A DNA stretch of 64,000 bases, from positions 10,718,530 through 10,782,529 of the forward strand of contig CAXKWD010000006.1 of assembly GCA_964059195.1 (NCBI GenBank). Direction: 5' to 3'. Numbering within the stretch: position 1 is the stretch's first letter; each line of letters begins with the position of its first letter. Positions 9,423-20,827 of this stretch are shown here, in pieces. The notes under the pieces are model-generated. The model had not been told where the DNA came from and made no database searches. It saw only the letters and a list, made by a program, of their open reading frames with translations. The DNA is from Ectobius pallidus. Lineage: Eukaryota > Arthropoda > Insecta > Blattodea > Ectobiidae. Made by a program: the position numbers and the translations under genes.

Positions 9423-10216
9423 GTTTATTCTTGTCATTGCTCTAGCTGCTGTGTGGGTGCAAGTTATGGACGACTCATCATTTTTGTAATGCAGTAGTTG
9501 CATCTATGGATACTCTCCCGTACTCCTTTGAATATACAGCAAAACGAAACGAAAAATAAGTTAAACTTTAAAAGTTTTCCCCATTACATTTTTCAATGCT
9601 TATGTACCTTTTTCTCAGAAATTGTTAAAGATAATTGCATGAAACTTTTGATAACAAATAAATGAACATCTCCTTGGGCAGAACTTTGATATAGCCATTT
9701 ATTAATATTTGCATTAATATTTTATCTAACATTTTATCGAAAAGTAGATTTCTTAAAAGTAAACAATGGAAAGGAATTTTAAAATTGCCAGAATAGAAAG
9801 TTATATGGATCCTTTAAAAGTAAGCAGGTTTTAATTAAGTTTAATAATTTAATAAAATACTGGTATTGTAAACCAAAATTAAGATGTCAAAGTTTCATAG
9901 TTATCCATTAAGTGGTTTCAGTAGAAAAGGTATATAAGTGTGGCAATTAAATTTAAAATAAAGAAAATAAATAAAAATTCTAATGACACAAAGTGTATTA
10001 TTAAGTGGTATAGCCTATTATTACCATAGCATACCAAATGAGAGTGAAAATTGTCATAACTGTGTCTACAATACTTTAGGAGATATGAATTATTTTCCAA
10101 AACTCGCATTCTCACCTACGTCCCCCCTTAAAATTGGTACAATAAATTATGAATAATTATCGAAACATTGTACTTAAAACAATATTTCACTTAACGATAT
10201 TAGTTTTGTTTTCACT
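9423..10216. other. Intergenic, nothing recognised
   Basis: AT-rich with no supported gene or repeat boundary. The right end abuts the long-TIR transposon. Confidence 0.45.
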
Positions 10217-10536
10217 ATACAGGTCATTCCATATCAAATCAACCAATAAAAATATAATTTTTAACCTTGAGGTTTTCAAAATCGCTCATATTCAGTGATT
10301 GTGTTCTGTTCACCACTATGACCAAAAGTACAAAGTACAAAGTTTTAATTTGTTTCGGCCTTTCGTTTTGGAGTTATACGTTTTTGAAAAATTACAGAAT
10401 GACAGTTTTCAAGAACGTTTTGAGATATTAAAAAGCATGTAACTCAAAAACGGTTGGTCCTAGAAAGCTCAAATTTGTACCATTCTTTTTAGAATTACAA
10501 GGGCTTTAATTTGACATGTAACTTGACTGTATCACA

Positions 10537-10968
10537 TCTCTATATATATAAAAGGCTTTGTCCTGACTGACTGAATGAATGACTGACTGACTGAATGACA
10601 GGAATCAACGTACAGCCTAAACTATAACAGGTAGAGACTTGGAATTTTGACAGTGCCTTCGTTTCCTAATGTAGATGCTCACTAAGAAAGGATTTTGAAA
10701 AATTCTGATTCTAAATGCCAAAAATGAGTGAAAAACGGGCAGAAAACGTGCATTTTTTGCGTTTCCGAAGCGTAATATATTTCAATGTCAAATCAATTGC
10801 AGCTGGCTTTGGCTATTTTTGTCAAACCTTGGAAATGAAACTTTCGCGATCGCTTGAATGTTGTAGCTCACGCTGGTCGATTCATTTGTTTTTAATGTCA
10901 AGGCACGCATACATATGAAATTTTCAACCTAATCCCGAAGAGGATTCTTCTTCTTCTTCTTCTTCTTC

Positions 10969-11015
<47 letters not shown>

Positions 11016-11261
11016 AGTGGGATATTCAACATAGGCCTAAATATGGTCAAACGTTGTTCGATTTGGACGAAACTCACTGTACAGGGGTTTTCTGGGCCAA
11101 GGACCTCGAATCTGAGGACGCTTTTACCAGACGATACTATCTAATCGTGGTATGTAGTCCACGTGATTAAGGAGTTAATAAATATAATGATATAACTATT
11201 ATGCTCTTGATTTTTAATTTTTGAAATAATTATCGCGGGCGAAGCCGCGGGCACATGCTAG
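10537..11261 (+). mobile_element. Non-autonomous Helitron inserted in the left TIR
   Basis: It starts TCTCTATATATATAAAAGG and ends with the hairpin GCGGGCGAAGCCGCGGGC followed by ACATGCTAG. The insertion lies between A and T, with no target duplication. The inverted partner arm of the host transposon supplies the empty site (ATCACA|TCACTG), so both ends are fixed to the base. A (TGAC)n/TGAA-rich block follows the 5' end and a (CTT)n(ATT)n tract lies at 10949-11012. A near-identical element is at 59113-59851. There is no Rep/helicase coding. Confidence 0.93.
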
Positions 11262-11677
11262 TCACTGTATATTTCTTCCAAAAACTAAAAAAAAAAAAAA
11301 ATTATCAAAAACTTATAATCGAAATTTTTAATTTTTATGAAAAAATATATTTTATTCCAAACCTCTTTGGTAAGTTGTGTGCAAATTTTCATTATGGTAT
11401 TCCAATGGTTTCATACTAAAATTAATTTTTATATGAATTGAGGCATATAGAAATTCTGGTAAATTCATTCATTGTTATCCTATTAAAAATTAATCATACT
11501 GTTGTAATTAAACTTACTTTAATACTAATTTACTTTTTTACATTAGGGCCTATCCCCTAAAAGTTTATTTGATAAAAGTTAGGTTTTTATAATAGGATGA
11601 TGATGGTTCATATGGTAAAATAACAACTGGAACTAACAGGAGTTAAGTCAAGCAGTGACACGTTTTCTTTCCACCTG

Positions 11678-12911
11678 TTGAAACTTGCAACTCCCAGTGA
11701 GCAGTTCTCTCTCACAACAGTCAACATTACTTATAAACAGTGTATTACTGTTGACAGGTGTAATTTCGAAACATTTAAAAAGCCAGTTGGTGAGTTTGTC
11801 CAAGAATTTTGCAATCGAGTAACCTTAAAAAACATGATTTTATGGCAAAACAACAATAATTTTTCTTCTCTGAAACAAAATCCTCATTGGAAGAAAATGA
11901 AGCTGTAGTAACTTTTGATTTTGCCGAAGATTACTCATTTGTTCTACAAGACAAGGCTCAAGGGTTTCATTGGAAAAATTCTATGGCTACTGTGCACCCT
12001 TTTGTAATATATTTCAAGGAAAGAAATCAAGAAACAGGAAAACAAGAGCTAGTTAACTGGAGCTTTGTATTTATATCAGATTGCCTAGCACACAATACTG
12101 TTCTTGTTCATGCTTTCCAGAAAAAATTAATGCTATATCTAAGAAATTATCTACCAAACTTGAAAAAGCTGTACTATTTTTCAGACGGTTCAGCTACGCA
12201 ATACAAAAATCGTAAGAATTTTCTGAACCTCTGCTATCACAAAGAGGACTTTGATGGACTTGAAGCTGAGTGGCATTTTTATGCTACATCACATGGAAAG
12301 GGAGTTTGTGATGGAGTAGGGGGTACAGTCAAAAGGCTTGCTGCCAAAGTCAGCCTCCAAAATCTATTCAGCTTTTTCAGTGGGGTGTGCAACATTTACC
12401 ATCCATCACATTTTTCTACACAACCAATGAAGAGTATTCTGATGAAGAAAAAGTTCTGAAATCAAGGTTTGAAGAAGCTGTGGCAATCTCGGGGACCCAG
12501 AAATGTCATGCCTTCATTCCTCTAGACCTAAATAGGGTAAAAACCAAAATATACTCATTTTCCGATGATCCAGAAACACATAGAGTACAGATCAGCCCTG
12601 GTGATGAAGACATTGCATTTGAAGATATTGTGGGTTTTGTCGCTTGTGCTTACGATAAAGAGTGCTGGTTGGTGCATGTTGACTCAAAAGATGATGTTGA
12701 AAAGGAAATTCATGTTTCCTTTATTCACTCAAAAGGACCATCACCATCATTCACATATCCTAGGAGAGCAGATGCCCTAGCAGTGCCAATGAACTATGTT
12801 TTGTGCAAACTAAATCCAACCACTGCAACAGGTAGAACCTACCAAGTTCCAGCGGAGGAGATGGTCAAAGCGACACAAGTTTTGGCAAAGAAGAAAAACC
12901 ACCTCTACTGA
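11678..12911 (+). pseudogene. Broken transposase of the long-TIR transposon
   Basis: Three frames in sequence make one protein trace. 11678-11900 includes QCITVDRCNFETFKKPVGEF. 11887-12385 includes VTFDFAEDYSFVLQDKAQGF, FISDCLAHNTVLVHAFQ, YYFSDGSATQYKNRKNFLNL and HFYATSHGKGVCDGVGGTVK. 12387-12911 includes a region with SFIHSKGPSPSF. Shifts lie at about 11890 and 12385. Conserved acidic residues in FDFAEDYS and YFSDG, and the HGKGxCDGxGG block, suggest a DDE/D-type nuclease, but I cannot name the superfamily with confidence. Related proteins are common as uncharacterized entries in arthropod genomes. The N-terminal part appears missing and no start codon is credible, so this is a dead copy. 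Confidence 0.78.
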
Positions 12912-13713
12912 TTTTGAGTGTAGGTAATGAAAATTGTTCCATGATTTAAAGTAAGTTTAAGTGTTTTTTTAATAAAATAGATAAGATATCAATTTTTAAC
13001 AGGAGGAAAGAAAATATGTCACTGATTCAGTAAGGCCTGTTAGTTCCAGTTGTTATTTTACCATATGGACCATCATCATCCTATTATATAGACCTAACTT
13101 TTTTCAAACAAACTTTTAGGGTACAGGCCCTAATGTAAAAAAGTAAATTAGTATTAGAGTAAGTTTAATTACAACAGTATGATTAATTTTTAATAGAATA
13201 ACAATGAATGAATTTAACAGAATTTCTATATGCCTTAACTCATATAAAAATTAATTTTAGTATGAAACCAGAAAAATGCCATCATGAAAATTTGTACACA
13301 ACTTACTAAAGAGGTTTAGAATAAAATATATTTTTTTCATAAAAATTAAAAATTCCGATTTTTAGTTTTTGATAAAAAGACTTTTTGAGTTTTTGGAAGA
13401 AATATACAGTGATGTGATACTGTCAAGTTACATGTCAAATTAAAGCCTTTGTAATTCTAAAAAGAATGGTACAAATTTGAGCTTTCTAGAACCAACCGTT
13501 TTTGAGTTGCATGCTTTTTAATATCTCTAAATGTTCTTGAAAACTGTCATTCTGTAATTTTTCAAAAATTTTTGTCTCAAAAACTATAAGTCCAAAAAAG
13601 GTAAAAATCTGCATTTTGTACCTACTCAGCTAATACTACCTCATTAAAAAATCATAACAATCTGATGACGTGATGTTTGAACCATTGGTTGATTTGGTGT
13701 GGAATGACCCATC

Positions 13714-14199
13714 CATCTCTTCCCAGTTTTCTCCGACAATGTTCCATTGTTATTGAGATTGATATTCGAAATGATGGCGAGAACACAACTGCAACAGCTG
13801 CTAGATAGGATGCATGTGTGGCCACTCAAATCAGCTTGAAAACCAACAAACAAATGGAACCCAGCCCATTCTCTGAGCGGGCAACCTTGAAGATGCAGCA
13901 AAATGACTCCTTTTCTGCGTTGAATCACTCCCGTGTGGCCCGTCTCACATCGGTCAATGTAATCTATATTTTTTGCTTGCGGAAACAAACCTGTGTGGCC
14001 TTAGCCTTATGAAGCATGTGAAATATCCATACCATAAAACAAAAATTAAAGCCCCTTGGAATGAAAGGCTTTAACAAAAGATGCAAGTATGCATGAATAA
14101 TTTTAAATACATGCACCATTATATGCAAAAAAAGAAATGAACAAAAATTAAATAAACCATTTTTGGGGGATAATCTTACCTTATTCGTGGCTATTAAAG
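13714..14199. other. Non-coding spacer with possible hAT 3' sequence
   Basis: A minus-strand open frame crosses here from the hAT remnant to 13964, but after the dimerisation-like block the residues no longer resemble hAT. This is probably the remnant's 3' UTR plus unrelated sequence. Confidence 0.4.
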
Positions 14200-14748
14200 T
14201 AGACATGGAAAGTTGCCCAGAGGTTTTCATGTGTGAAGCTCCTATGTCTGTCAGCGAAGAAAGTTTATACGATGAAAACATCCTTTCTATATCGCATGAT
14301 GTCACAGGTGCATGTGAAAAACAACACAACTCTTCTTCAGTGAATTCCTCTTCTGTTACATCACCCGCCAACATTTTTGCTGATTTGACAGATTGTTTTG
14401 TAACCAGGATTTTAATTTACAGCTGACAGCTTATCGAATGCAATTATAGCAAAACGGTTAGTTTCTGAAGACAGTACATTTGAAATTTTACCTATCAGAG
14501 AAAGTGAATGCTCCAAAGAATTATTTCGAGCCTCCAACTATGTTATAATTTCAGGTAATTTGAAAAAGCAGCTATGAATATACTAGATCTTTTTCTCAAT
14601 GCCATCTTCAGAAATAAACACTCCTGAGCTATCGTAATGCTAGCTGCATCTTCCGCATTTAAGGAATCTATCACTGTTTTCACTTCACTGAAATGTTCCG
14701 CCTATAACCACGTACCCCAGCGAAATAAAACTTGCTTATTGGGTAATA
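14200..14748 (-). pseudogene. hAT transposase remnant (C-terminal half)
   Basis: Reading leftward on the minus strand, a frame near 14735-14600 gives RWGTWL followed after a stop by AEHFSEVKTVIDSLNAEDAA, the RW-block region of hAT transposases. A later frame (14374-14270) gives CCFSHAPVTSCDIERMFSSY, the start of the C-terminal hAT dimerisation domain. Stops and shifts separate the pieces. The upstream end is cut by the mariner element at 14751. No termini were identified. Confidence 0.72.
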
Positions 14749-14750
14749 TA

Positions 14751-15422
14751 CAGGGTGTTAAAAAATTACGTTTACAACGTTTCAGGGATGATAGAAGAGG
14801 TAAAAACAAACATTTTCTTTCTGTGACAAAACTTTGGCATATGCTCCATTTTGCCGCTAGATGGACTTAAGGGTGGATGACTTAACTGCCGTCACAACAT
14901 GCACCGATTAGTTTTGTTTGTACTGCTTTGGTCGTCGTGTCAGGAACTATCTAAATGCTACATTCCCCAATCGTTGCATCGGCAGGGGTGGGGCGGTACC
15001 GTGGTGGCCACCTCGATCACCGGACCTATCTCCACTGGATTTCTTTTTGTGGGGAGACATGAAACGTCTTATGTATGAGACACCGATCGATACGGCAGAA
15101 AAATTAGTTGCTCGCATTGTTGAAACTGCATGTTATTTGAGACAATGTTGGCCAATTTGAGCGTTGCAGACAGTCCATAGTACGAAGATACTAGTTGTGC
15201 AATGCCTTCAATGAACGGCAGTTTGGACACCATCTCTAAAACGACAATTGACCTCGTTCCTTCTGGATAATACGAACAAAATTAGAATGTTGCAATTAAC
15301 ACTTATGTAGGCCTACACAATAAACGGCGCATATGCCAAAGTTTTGTCACATAAATAAAATGTTTGTTTTTACCTCCTCTATCATCCCTGAAACGTTGTA
15401 AACGTAATTTTTTAACACTCTG
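14751..15422 (+). mobile_element. Deleted Tc1/mariner-superfamily element, ~95-bp TIRs
   Basis: Both ends carry the same ~95-bp inverted sequence, starting CAG(G/A)GTGTTAAAAAATTACG and running through TTTCAGGGATGATAGA to ACTTTGGCATATG. TA lies at 14749-14750 and 15423-15424. The remaining interior encodes only the C-terminal part of a transposase, so this is an internally deleted copy. It has landed in the hAT remnant to its left. Confidence 0.9.
14918..15160 (+). pseudogene. Mariner-type transposase C-terminal fragment
   Basis: The frame gives FPNRCIGRGGAVPW, PPRSPDLSPLDFFLWGDMK and ETPIDTAEKLVARI. The RSPDLSPLDFFLWG motif carries the third catalytic carboxylate region of IS630/mariner transposases. 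An extra Trp (PWWPP) suggests a small insertion. The N-terminal helix-turn-helix and first two catalytic aspartates are deleted. Confidence 0.85.
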
Positions 15423-15442
15423 TATATAGATTTGTTGCAGAG

Positions 15443-15498
15443 ACTTTATAAGTGCCAGTAAAAATAATTAACTTTATAAGTGCCAGTAAAAATAATTA
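15443..15498. repeat. Perfect 28-bp tandem duplication
   Basis: ACTTTATAAGTGCCAGTAAA plus AATAATTA occurs twice head to tail without mismatch (15443-15470 and 15471-15498), just outside the mariner element. Confidence 0.95.
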
Positions 15499-16021
15499 AC
15501 TATTTAAAGGGGAAAATATAATTTATTGCCAAATTTAAGAGTAAAAATGCACTTTTTTTTTTAAACTTAAAATATGCATTTAGCCCTGGAATGTGCATTA
15601 ACAAATTGTGTGGAAAAGTGTTACTTACAAAATATGTTATTTACGCATACTTTTAAATATACAGAAAAGATCATACATTTTGCATACAAATCCGGGCTCT
15701 AATGATTAGCCTAGTAGCAAGTTCTGGTCCGCTCTTTCTTTCGTCTGCATACTTTTGGCAATAAAAATAGAAAGAAACACTTTCGTGGGATTTAAATCCA
15801 AACACTTCTTTCAGAGACTTCCAAAAGAGTAGTAGCAAATATCTGCATTTTAACAATTTACCGTTTGGTCAGAAATTTCTAAAGGAATTCACCAAAGACT
15901 GGCGAAGCACTTAAACAAAATTTATGAACCTAATAATGACTCTTAATTGTTTTGAATTTATACCTGCTGTAAACATAACTCTAAAATACGTGAATCAGTG
16001 AGAATTGGTATTTAGTTCATA
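15499..16021. other. AT-rich spacer with ATGCA words
   Basis: No gene is supported. ATGCACTT, ATGCATTTAG and GTGCATTAAC resemble the words of the hAT-type element that follows and may be an older relative. The 62-codon minus frame at 15671-15856 has no recognisable feature. Confidence 0.4.
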
Positions 16022-16029
16022 TTCATTAC

Positions 16030-16702
16030 TAGAGACGAGACTTTCATGCACTATAAAATTGCGAAATATGCATGCATTCGTGCATTATCAAACCATGAAA
16101 CATGCACTATCAAGGGAAAAATACACTAAAATATGCACTAACATTTATGGCCCAATATGAAATTTTTTAGTGCACTTTATCTGAAATTATAATAGATCGC
16201 TTTTGGAACATTTAGCTGGAGGCATATAAAATCACAGAACAGACAATCACACTAACCACTGCACACACTGTAAAGATACGCAGGTTTCCCGAGCCCTGAC
16301 AAAGTACAATGCACCCCAAGTGCGGGCCGGAAATAGGTGGGGGTGGACAAAGGCAAGGTCAAATTCCTTTTCGCACATCTCGCGCCACTTCAAAAACGTC
16401 TGTAAAAATGAGTAGTAAAAATCGAAGATAGTGAAACTTTGCCGCGATGTCACTTTCTTGAAAACCCATTAAAACATGCATTTAAACTGAATATAATGTA
16501 TATTATATGCATGATTTAGCCAAAAATACCCTAAATATGCTTTATGCATGTTTTTTCCTCCACAAAGGTCAAAACATGCAAACATGCATGGAAAAAGTAT
16601 GCATATTTGGAACCAGAAAGTAATGACATGGGTAAGTACTCAGTTTGAGCTATGGCCTAAGTTCTCATAAAAACATGCATTTGCATGAAAGTCTCGTCTC
16701 TA
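16030..16702. mobile_element. Non-autonomous hAT element, perfect 21-bp TIRs and 8-bp TSD
   Basis: The termini TAGAGACGAGACTTTCATGC(A) are perfect inverted repeats of 21 bp. The target duplication TTCATTAC at 16022-16029 and 16703-16710 is perfect. Subterminal DNA on both sides is dense in ATGCA/TGCAT words (CATGCATTCGTGCAT on the left, AACATGCAAACATGCATGG on the right), the kind of iterated short sites hAT transposases bind. No transposase coding remains; a 68-codon minus frame at 16247-16453 is not recognisable. Confidence 0.93.
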
Positions 16703-16710
16703 TTCATTAC

Positions 16711-17090
16711 ATAATTCCATAGCAAATAAGCAATAAATAAGAAAATAACTAGTCAAGCATTACTTTAAAGTAACAATCATTCACTAATTGTACAGTATTT
16801 AATGATGACACTTTTCCAGTAACTTGGTACATGAATTTTGAAGTAAAACAGTTCTATCTGAAATACTAAAAACAATTTTACTGCCACTTCCTAGGTACTA
16901 TTATGTAATTGAGTAACTAGAAACCTGTCCTAGTTCGAAAACATTGAAAGATAAGGTTTTTCCTGTTAAATGTAGTCAAGTAGATAGAACCCTGTTAGTT
17001 TTCGGCCAACTTCCAGATAGGTTTTCTATCTGGCAGATAAATATGATATCAGGTGTTCGTCGTACAAGCCCTAAGATCGCAAAACTGCTA
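16711..17090. other. Intergenic, nothing recognised
   Basis: Short hairpin CTATCTGG-style words occur near 17030 (AGGTTTTCTATCTGGCAGAT), but there is no gene or repeat boundary. Confidence 0.4.
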
Positions 17091-17096
17091 AAAAAT

Positions 17097-17573
17097 TAAT
17101 GTGATTCCACAAAGCTTTTCTGTCATTTACATTTTTATCAGAAGTTCAAAAGTTAATTTAATTTGGGTATGATGAGAAATTTCATTTTGTCCATATGTGT
17201 GTGTGCATGTGTGCATGCATGCGTGCGTGTGCGCATGAGAAAGATTGAAAATACTGCCCTAGATAAGTGTTAACAACAGTAACAGTAATTTTTAAAGTAC
17301 TTGTTGTATTAACTTTATTGCAATAAATCAAGGAAAGAGATTTTGCTCAAATTAACTTTATATTAAATCAAGAAAGAGGAATTGCTAAAATTATTTTTTC
17401 TTAATTTATCGTTCTTTCAAAATTACTGTTACTGTTTGTCAACATTTATCTAGGGCAGTATTTTCAATCTTACTCACACCCTCTTGAACAAAATAAAATT
17501 CACATCATACCAAATTAAGTTGACTTTTGATAAAAATGAAAATGAAATAAAAACTTTCTGGAATCACATTAAT
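17097..17573. repeat. Foldback with ~160-200-bp arms
   Basis: The left arm 17097-17297 (TAATGTGATTCC ... ACTGCCCTAGATAA ... AACAGTAACAGTAATTTT) is inverted in the right arm 17417-17573 (AAAATTACTGTTACTG ... TTATCTAGGGCAGT ... GGAATCACATTA). The left arm is longer because of a (GT/GC)n tract at 17197-17235. The 120-bp loop holds a degenerate direct repeat (ATTAACTTTAT...AAATCAAG-AAAGAG twice). No protein is encoded. Confidence 0.85.
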
Positions 17574-17744
17574 CAATTGAGCAGAGAACTGAATTTGTAG
17601 ACAGATAGTTTAGATATTATAAAAAATACACAATTTATTTTTAAAATTGTATATTCAAATTATAATAAATTTATATACATCAACATTCACACTCACTATT
17701 AATACATTTACACCCATACACAACATTTATCAAAAACATTTTTT

Positions 17745-18370
<626 letters not shown>

Positions 18371-18422
18371 TATACAGATTCATATTCATATTAAACTATT
18401 TATCAAAAAAAGTATCAACCTA

Positions 18423-18788
18423 TTAGTGCCCTCTTTTCCTGTAAATCCGCCCAGTTGTTGCTTCTCTTGGCTCTTCATATTTCCCACTGCTTTTCTTCCT
18501 GCTTTCATTCTCTCGACGCTCTTCATATTTGCTACTAGTTCTTCTCTCTGAATTTGAATCTTTCTCCTTCCAGGTGATACAGGTCATTCTGTGTCTTATA
18601 TTTTTCTTCTTTTCACGTTCTTTCTGCAGTCTCTTCAGCTTCTTCACCTTCTTCAGCTTCTTCAGCTTCTTCAGCTTCTTCTTTAGGGACTTTATTTTCT
18701 CCACAAGTTTATTTTCCGCAGCTCTCCTTACTTCAAGCTCTGCCATCAATTCTATGTTTTCTGTAGTGAGAGCTTGAATCCTGTCTCT
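18423..18788 (-). CDS. Candidate terminal exon, Lys-rich coiled-coil protein
   Basis: On the minus strand CCATCTCTTTCTAG ends just before 18788, a good 3' splice site. From there the frame is open to a double stop TAA TAG at 18425-18420. The residues begin DRIQALTTENIELMAELEVR and continue with a heptad-like LVEKIKSLKKKLKKLKK, then a charged Arg/Lys/Glu/Ser tail ending GRIYRKRGH. The Lys-Leu part derives from a 9-bp repeat (CAGCTTCTT on the plus strand, about 18635-18692). A coiled coil followed by a basic disordered tail fits a nuclear or cytoskeletal protein, but I recognise no family. The upstream exon was not found. It may be host or transposon. Confidence 0.4.
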   Translation of the reverse strand, partial: RDRIQALTTENIELMAELEVRRAAENKLVEKIKSLKKKLKKLKKLKKVKKLKRLQKEREKKKNIRHRMTCITWKEKDSNSERRTSSKYEERRENESRKKSSGKYEEPREATTGRIYRKRGH

Positions 18789-18789
18789 A

Positions 18790-19467
18790 GAAAGAGATGG
18801 AATTTGTTATTCTTGGTCATATTTTCAAATTTTTTACAGCAGAATAGACATGTGATATAATTACTGTTGAAGAGGGGAGCCTGCAGTTAAGGGGAAATGA
18901 TGGTCAGTGGCCTAGATTTATAAAGTTAGTTAGCCTGACCAGACATCCTCGATTTTGTGTTATTGTCCTTGGAGATCAAATGTCCCCAGAAATCAGTTTT
19001 GTCACCACAAGTTTCTAAGTGGAAAAAAAAAAATATTTATTTTATGTTAAACCAAAAGATGAAAAGAGGTGTAATTTGGAAAGATCCATCCCATATCAAC
19101 ATTTTCTGAATATAGTATCAATAGGTTAGAATGTAGTTTTCTGCCAATATATAGCACTAATTCAGTGTTGGAGAACATTTGAAGATTTATGGACGGATGT
19201 TCAGTTTTTGCATTTATATAATAACAACAGAAGCAGAGTGTGCAACTTCCCGATTTCAGCTGGAGAAACATGTAGCTATGTATTTATTTACCAGTGATTT
19301 ACAATTCACAGCACATGAATATCTAATACGAGTGATATTTTCACTACTTTTAACAGAAACAGGAGGGGTAGTTTAATTATGACCACCTAGTACTCCAGTG
19401 CAAAAGAAACCTCCAACTCAGCAGTGACATGTTACCTGAGTGGTAGTAGCATTACCATCATGCAATC
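18790..19467. other. Possible intron / intergenic, nothing recognised
   Basis: If the exon to the left is real, this would be intron on the minus strand. No second exon with matching splice sites could be supported; two overlapping short frames around 19180-19270 on opposite strands are not convincing. Confidence 0.35.
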
Positions 19468-19710
19468 AGTGTTCTCAGGGGTTAATCGGGAGGGGCTGTT
19501 ATAAGCTTCACACTATATCATTAGGGCTCAGAAGTTGATGATCTAAAAATGCCTAAAAAATTATCTTACCTTTAAGAAAATACGACATGAAAAATTGAAA
19601 AAATGACTTTATATTGCTAAAAACATATTTAAAAACGGTAAAATAATAAACAAAGGACAAGATTTAAGCATTTTATATTACTACTTTAACATAATGTTTT
19701 CTATTATTTT

Positions 19711-20827
19711 CAGTGCTTTTTTCCCTATCAATAATTTAAGGGGTACTCTCGCTTTTGACTTGATGGAACATTGCCAGACTTACCCCATATTTACAATGAA
19801 AGTGGAATCCCACACAATTATACGGTTATTCGACTTTGTCCTCTCAGTTCATACATATCAATTCTGCCCATAAGCTGAAAATTTAGTCTGTGATAAGCTC
19901 ACAGGGTTTTAAAAACACATAACATAACTTATAGCCTAGTTCTTTATATTCGGGGCCAGTTCGTACAACACATAAGGGTATAGTCACCGCTTTTAAAGGA
20001 TCCTCAGGCGGCAACCCTCTAATTTAGTATCTCAACCCCAACCCTAACTAAACCCTCCATAAACACCCCATAAACATCTTGGGGTTGAAAAGCCGAAATG
20101 GAAGGAAGGGAAATGTTGGCGCGTGCCTAAGCATAAGATTCGCATTGTTGCCACAGTTTAAAAACCTTGCAGCTGATTTCCACAAATCTGGAGAAACAAC
20201 ACAAGTGACATTGCAACAAGGCCTGACCTGGTGGCAGGGACCACCGCATTTGTTTAGGGGTGGGTAGACCCTAATAATCTTTTCCAGATGAGGTAAGTGG
20301 TCCGACTTAAAAGCTTTTAGGGGTGGGTAGACCCTAATAATCTTTTCCAGATGAGGGGAGTGGTCCGACTTAAAAGCGTTCCGCTCGCTTTGTAGCCGAG
20401 TGGGGTTCGTTTGGGCGCGAAGACTATACACAATATTATTGCTGATCATCTTACATGTATATAAGCAGAGTAATTTTTGCAAGGGCACATATCATTTAAC
20501 ACATGAAAAACAACTGCAGAATAGCCAGAGACAGAATGTCAGCAGCATTAATGCAGAGAAATGCTATTGAGCACCTGTTAACATCGGTAATGTATTCATG
20601 GTTACCATTGCAACGGTGCTGTAGCACTCAGTTGTTTTCCTGAATGTCAAAAATCAAGGTATAGGTAACGAATGTAGCACTACAAATTGTTGTGTATAAC
20701 CACTTTCGTTATTTTGTTTGGCACAAATTTCTCAAGATTTCAATTTGAGGAAATTATTGAACTATGAAACTGGAAAAATCTTTAAGGGGTATGCATACCC
20801 CGCATACCCCCATAAATAAAAGCACTG
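19711..20827. mobile_element. Nested non-autonomous hAT element
   Basis: The termini CAGTGCTTTT / AAAAGCACTG are 10-bp inverted repeats. The flanks ATTATTTT and GTTATTGT match at 6 of 8 positions, and the undisturbed relative near 1415 reads GTTATTGT, supporting an 8-bp duplication that has since mutated. The interior has a 63-bp tandem duplication and an open 146-codon minus frame (20048-20488) that simply translates that duplication twice. There is no transposase. Confidence 0.75.
20256..20377. repeat. 63-bp tandem duplication (two copies)
   Basis: AGGGGTGGGTAGACCCTAAT starts both copies (20256 and 20319). The second differs at a few positions, such as GAGGTAAG versus GAGGGGAG. Confidence 0.92.

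Larger units (their letters stand above)
10221..13710 (+). mobile_element. DNA transposon with ~700-bp terminal inverted repeats
   Basis: The ends are GGTCATTCCATATCAAATCA (left) and its inverted, slightly diverged copy at the right (GGTCATTCCACACCAAATCA). The inverted repeat continues inward for about 700 bp on each side: left arm 10221-11660 including a 725-bp Helitron, right arm 13018-13710. The arms align almost continuously, with common blocks GTAACTTGAC-GTATCACATC and GGAACTAACAGG at the inner edge. Possible 4-bp flanks ATAC/ATCC are a diverged target duplication at best. Between the arms lies a broken transposase. The coding core is about 1.36 kb, so internal deletion relative to an autonomous copy is likely. 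Confidence 0.88.

Noticed and set aside
10530..10620. CRISPR-like or satellite array from the (TGAC)n block
   Set aside because: It is a short degenerate tetranucleotide run within the 5' end of a Helitron family; no spacers.
20048..20488. 146-codon protein with a duplicated segment
   Set aside because: The internal repeat is simply the 63-bp tandem DNA duplication inside a non-autonomous hAT element; no domain or splice signals.
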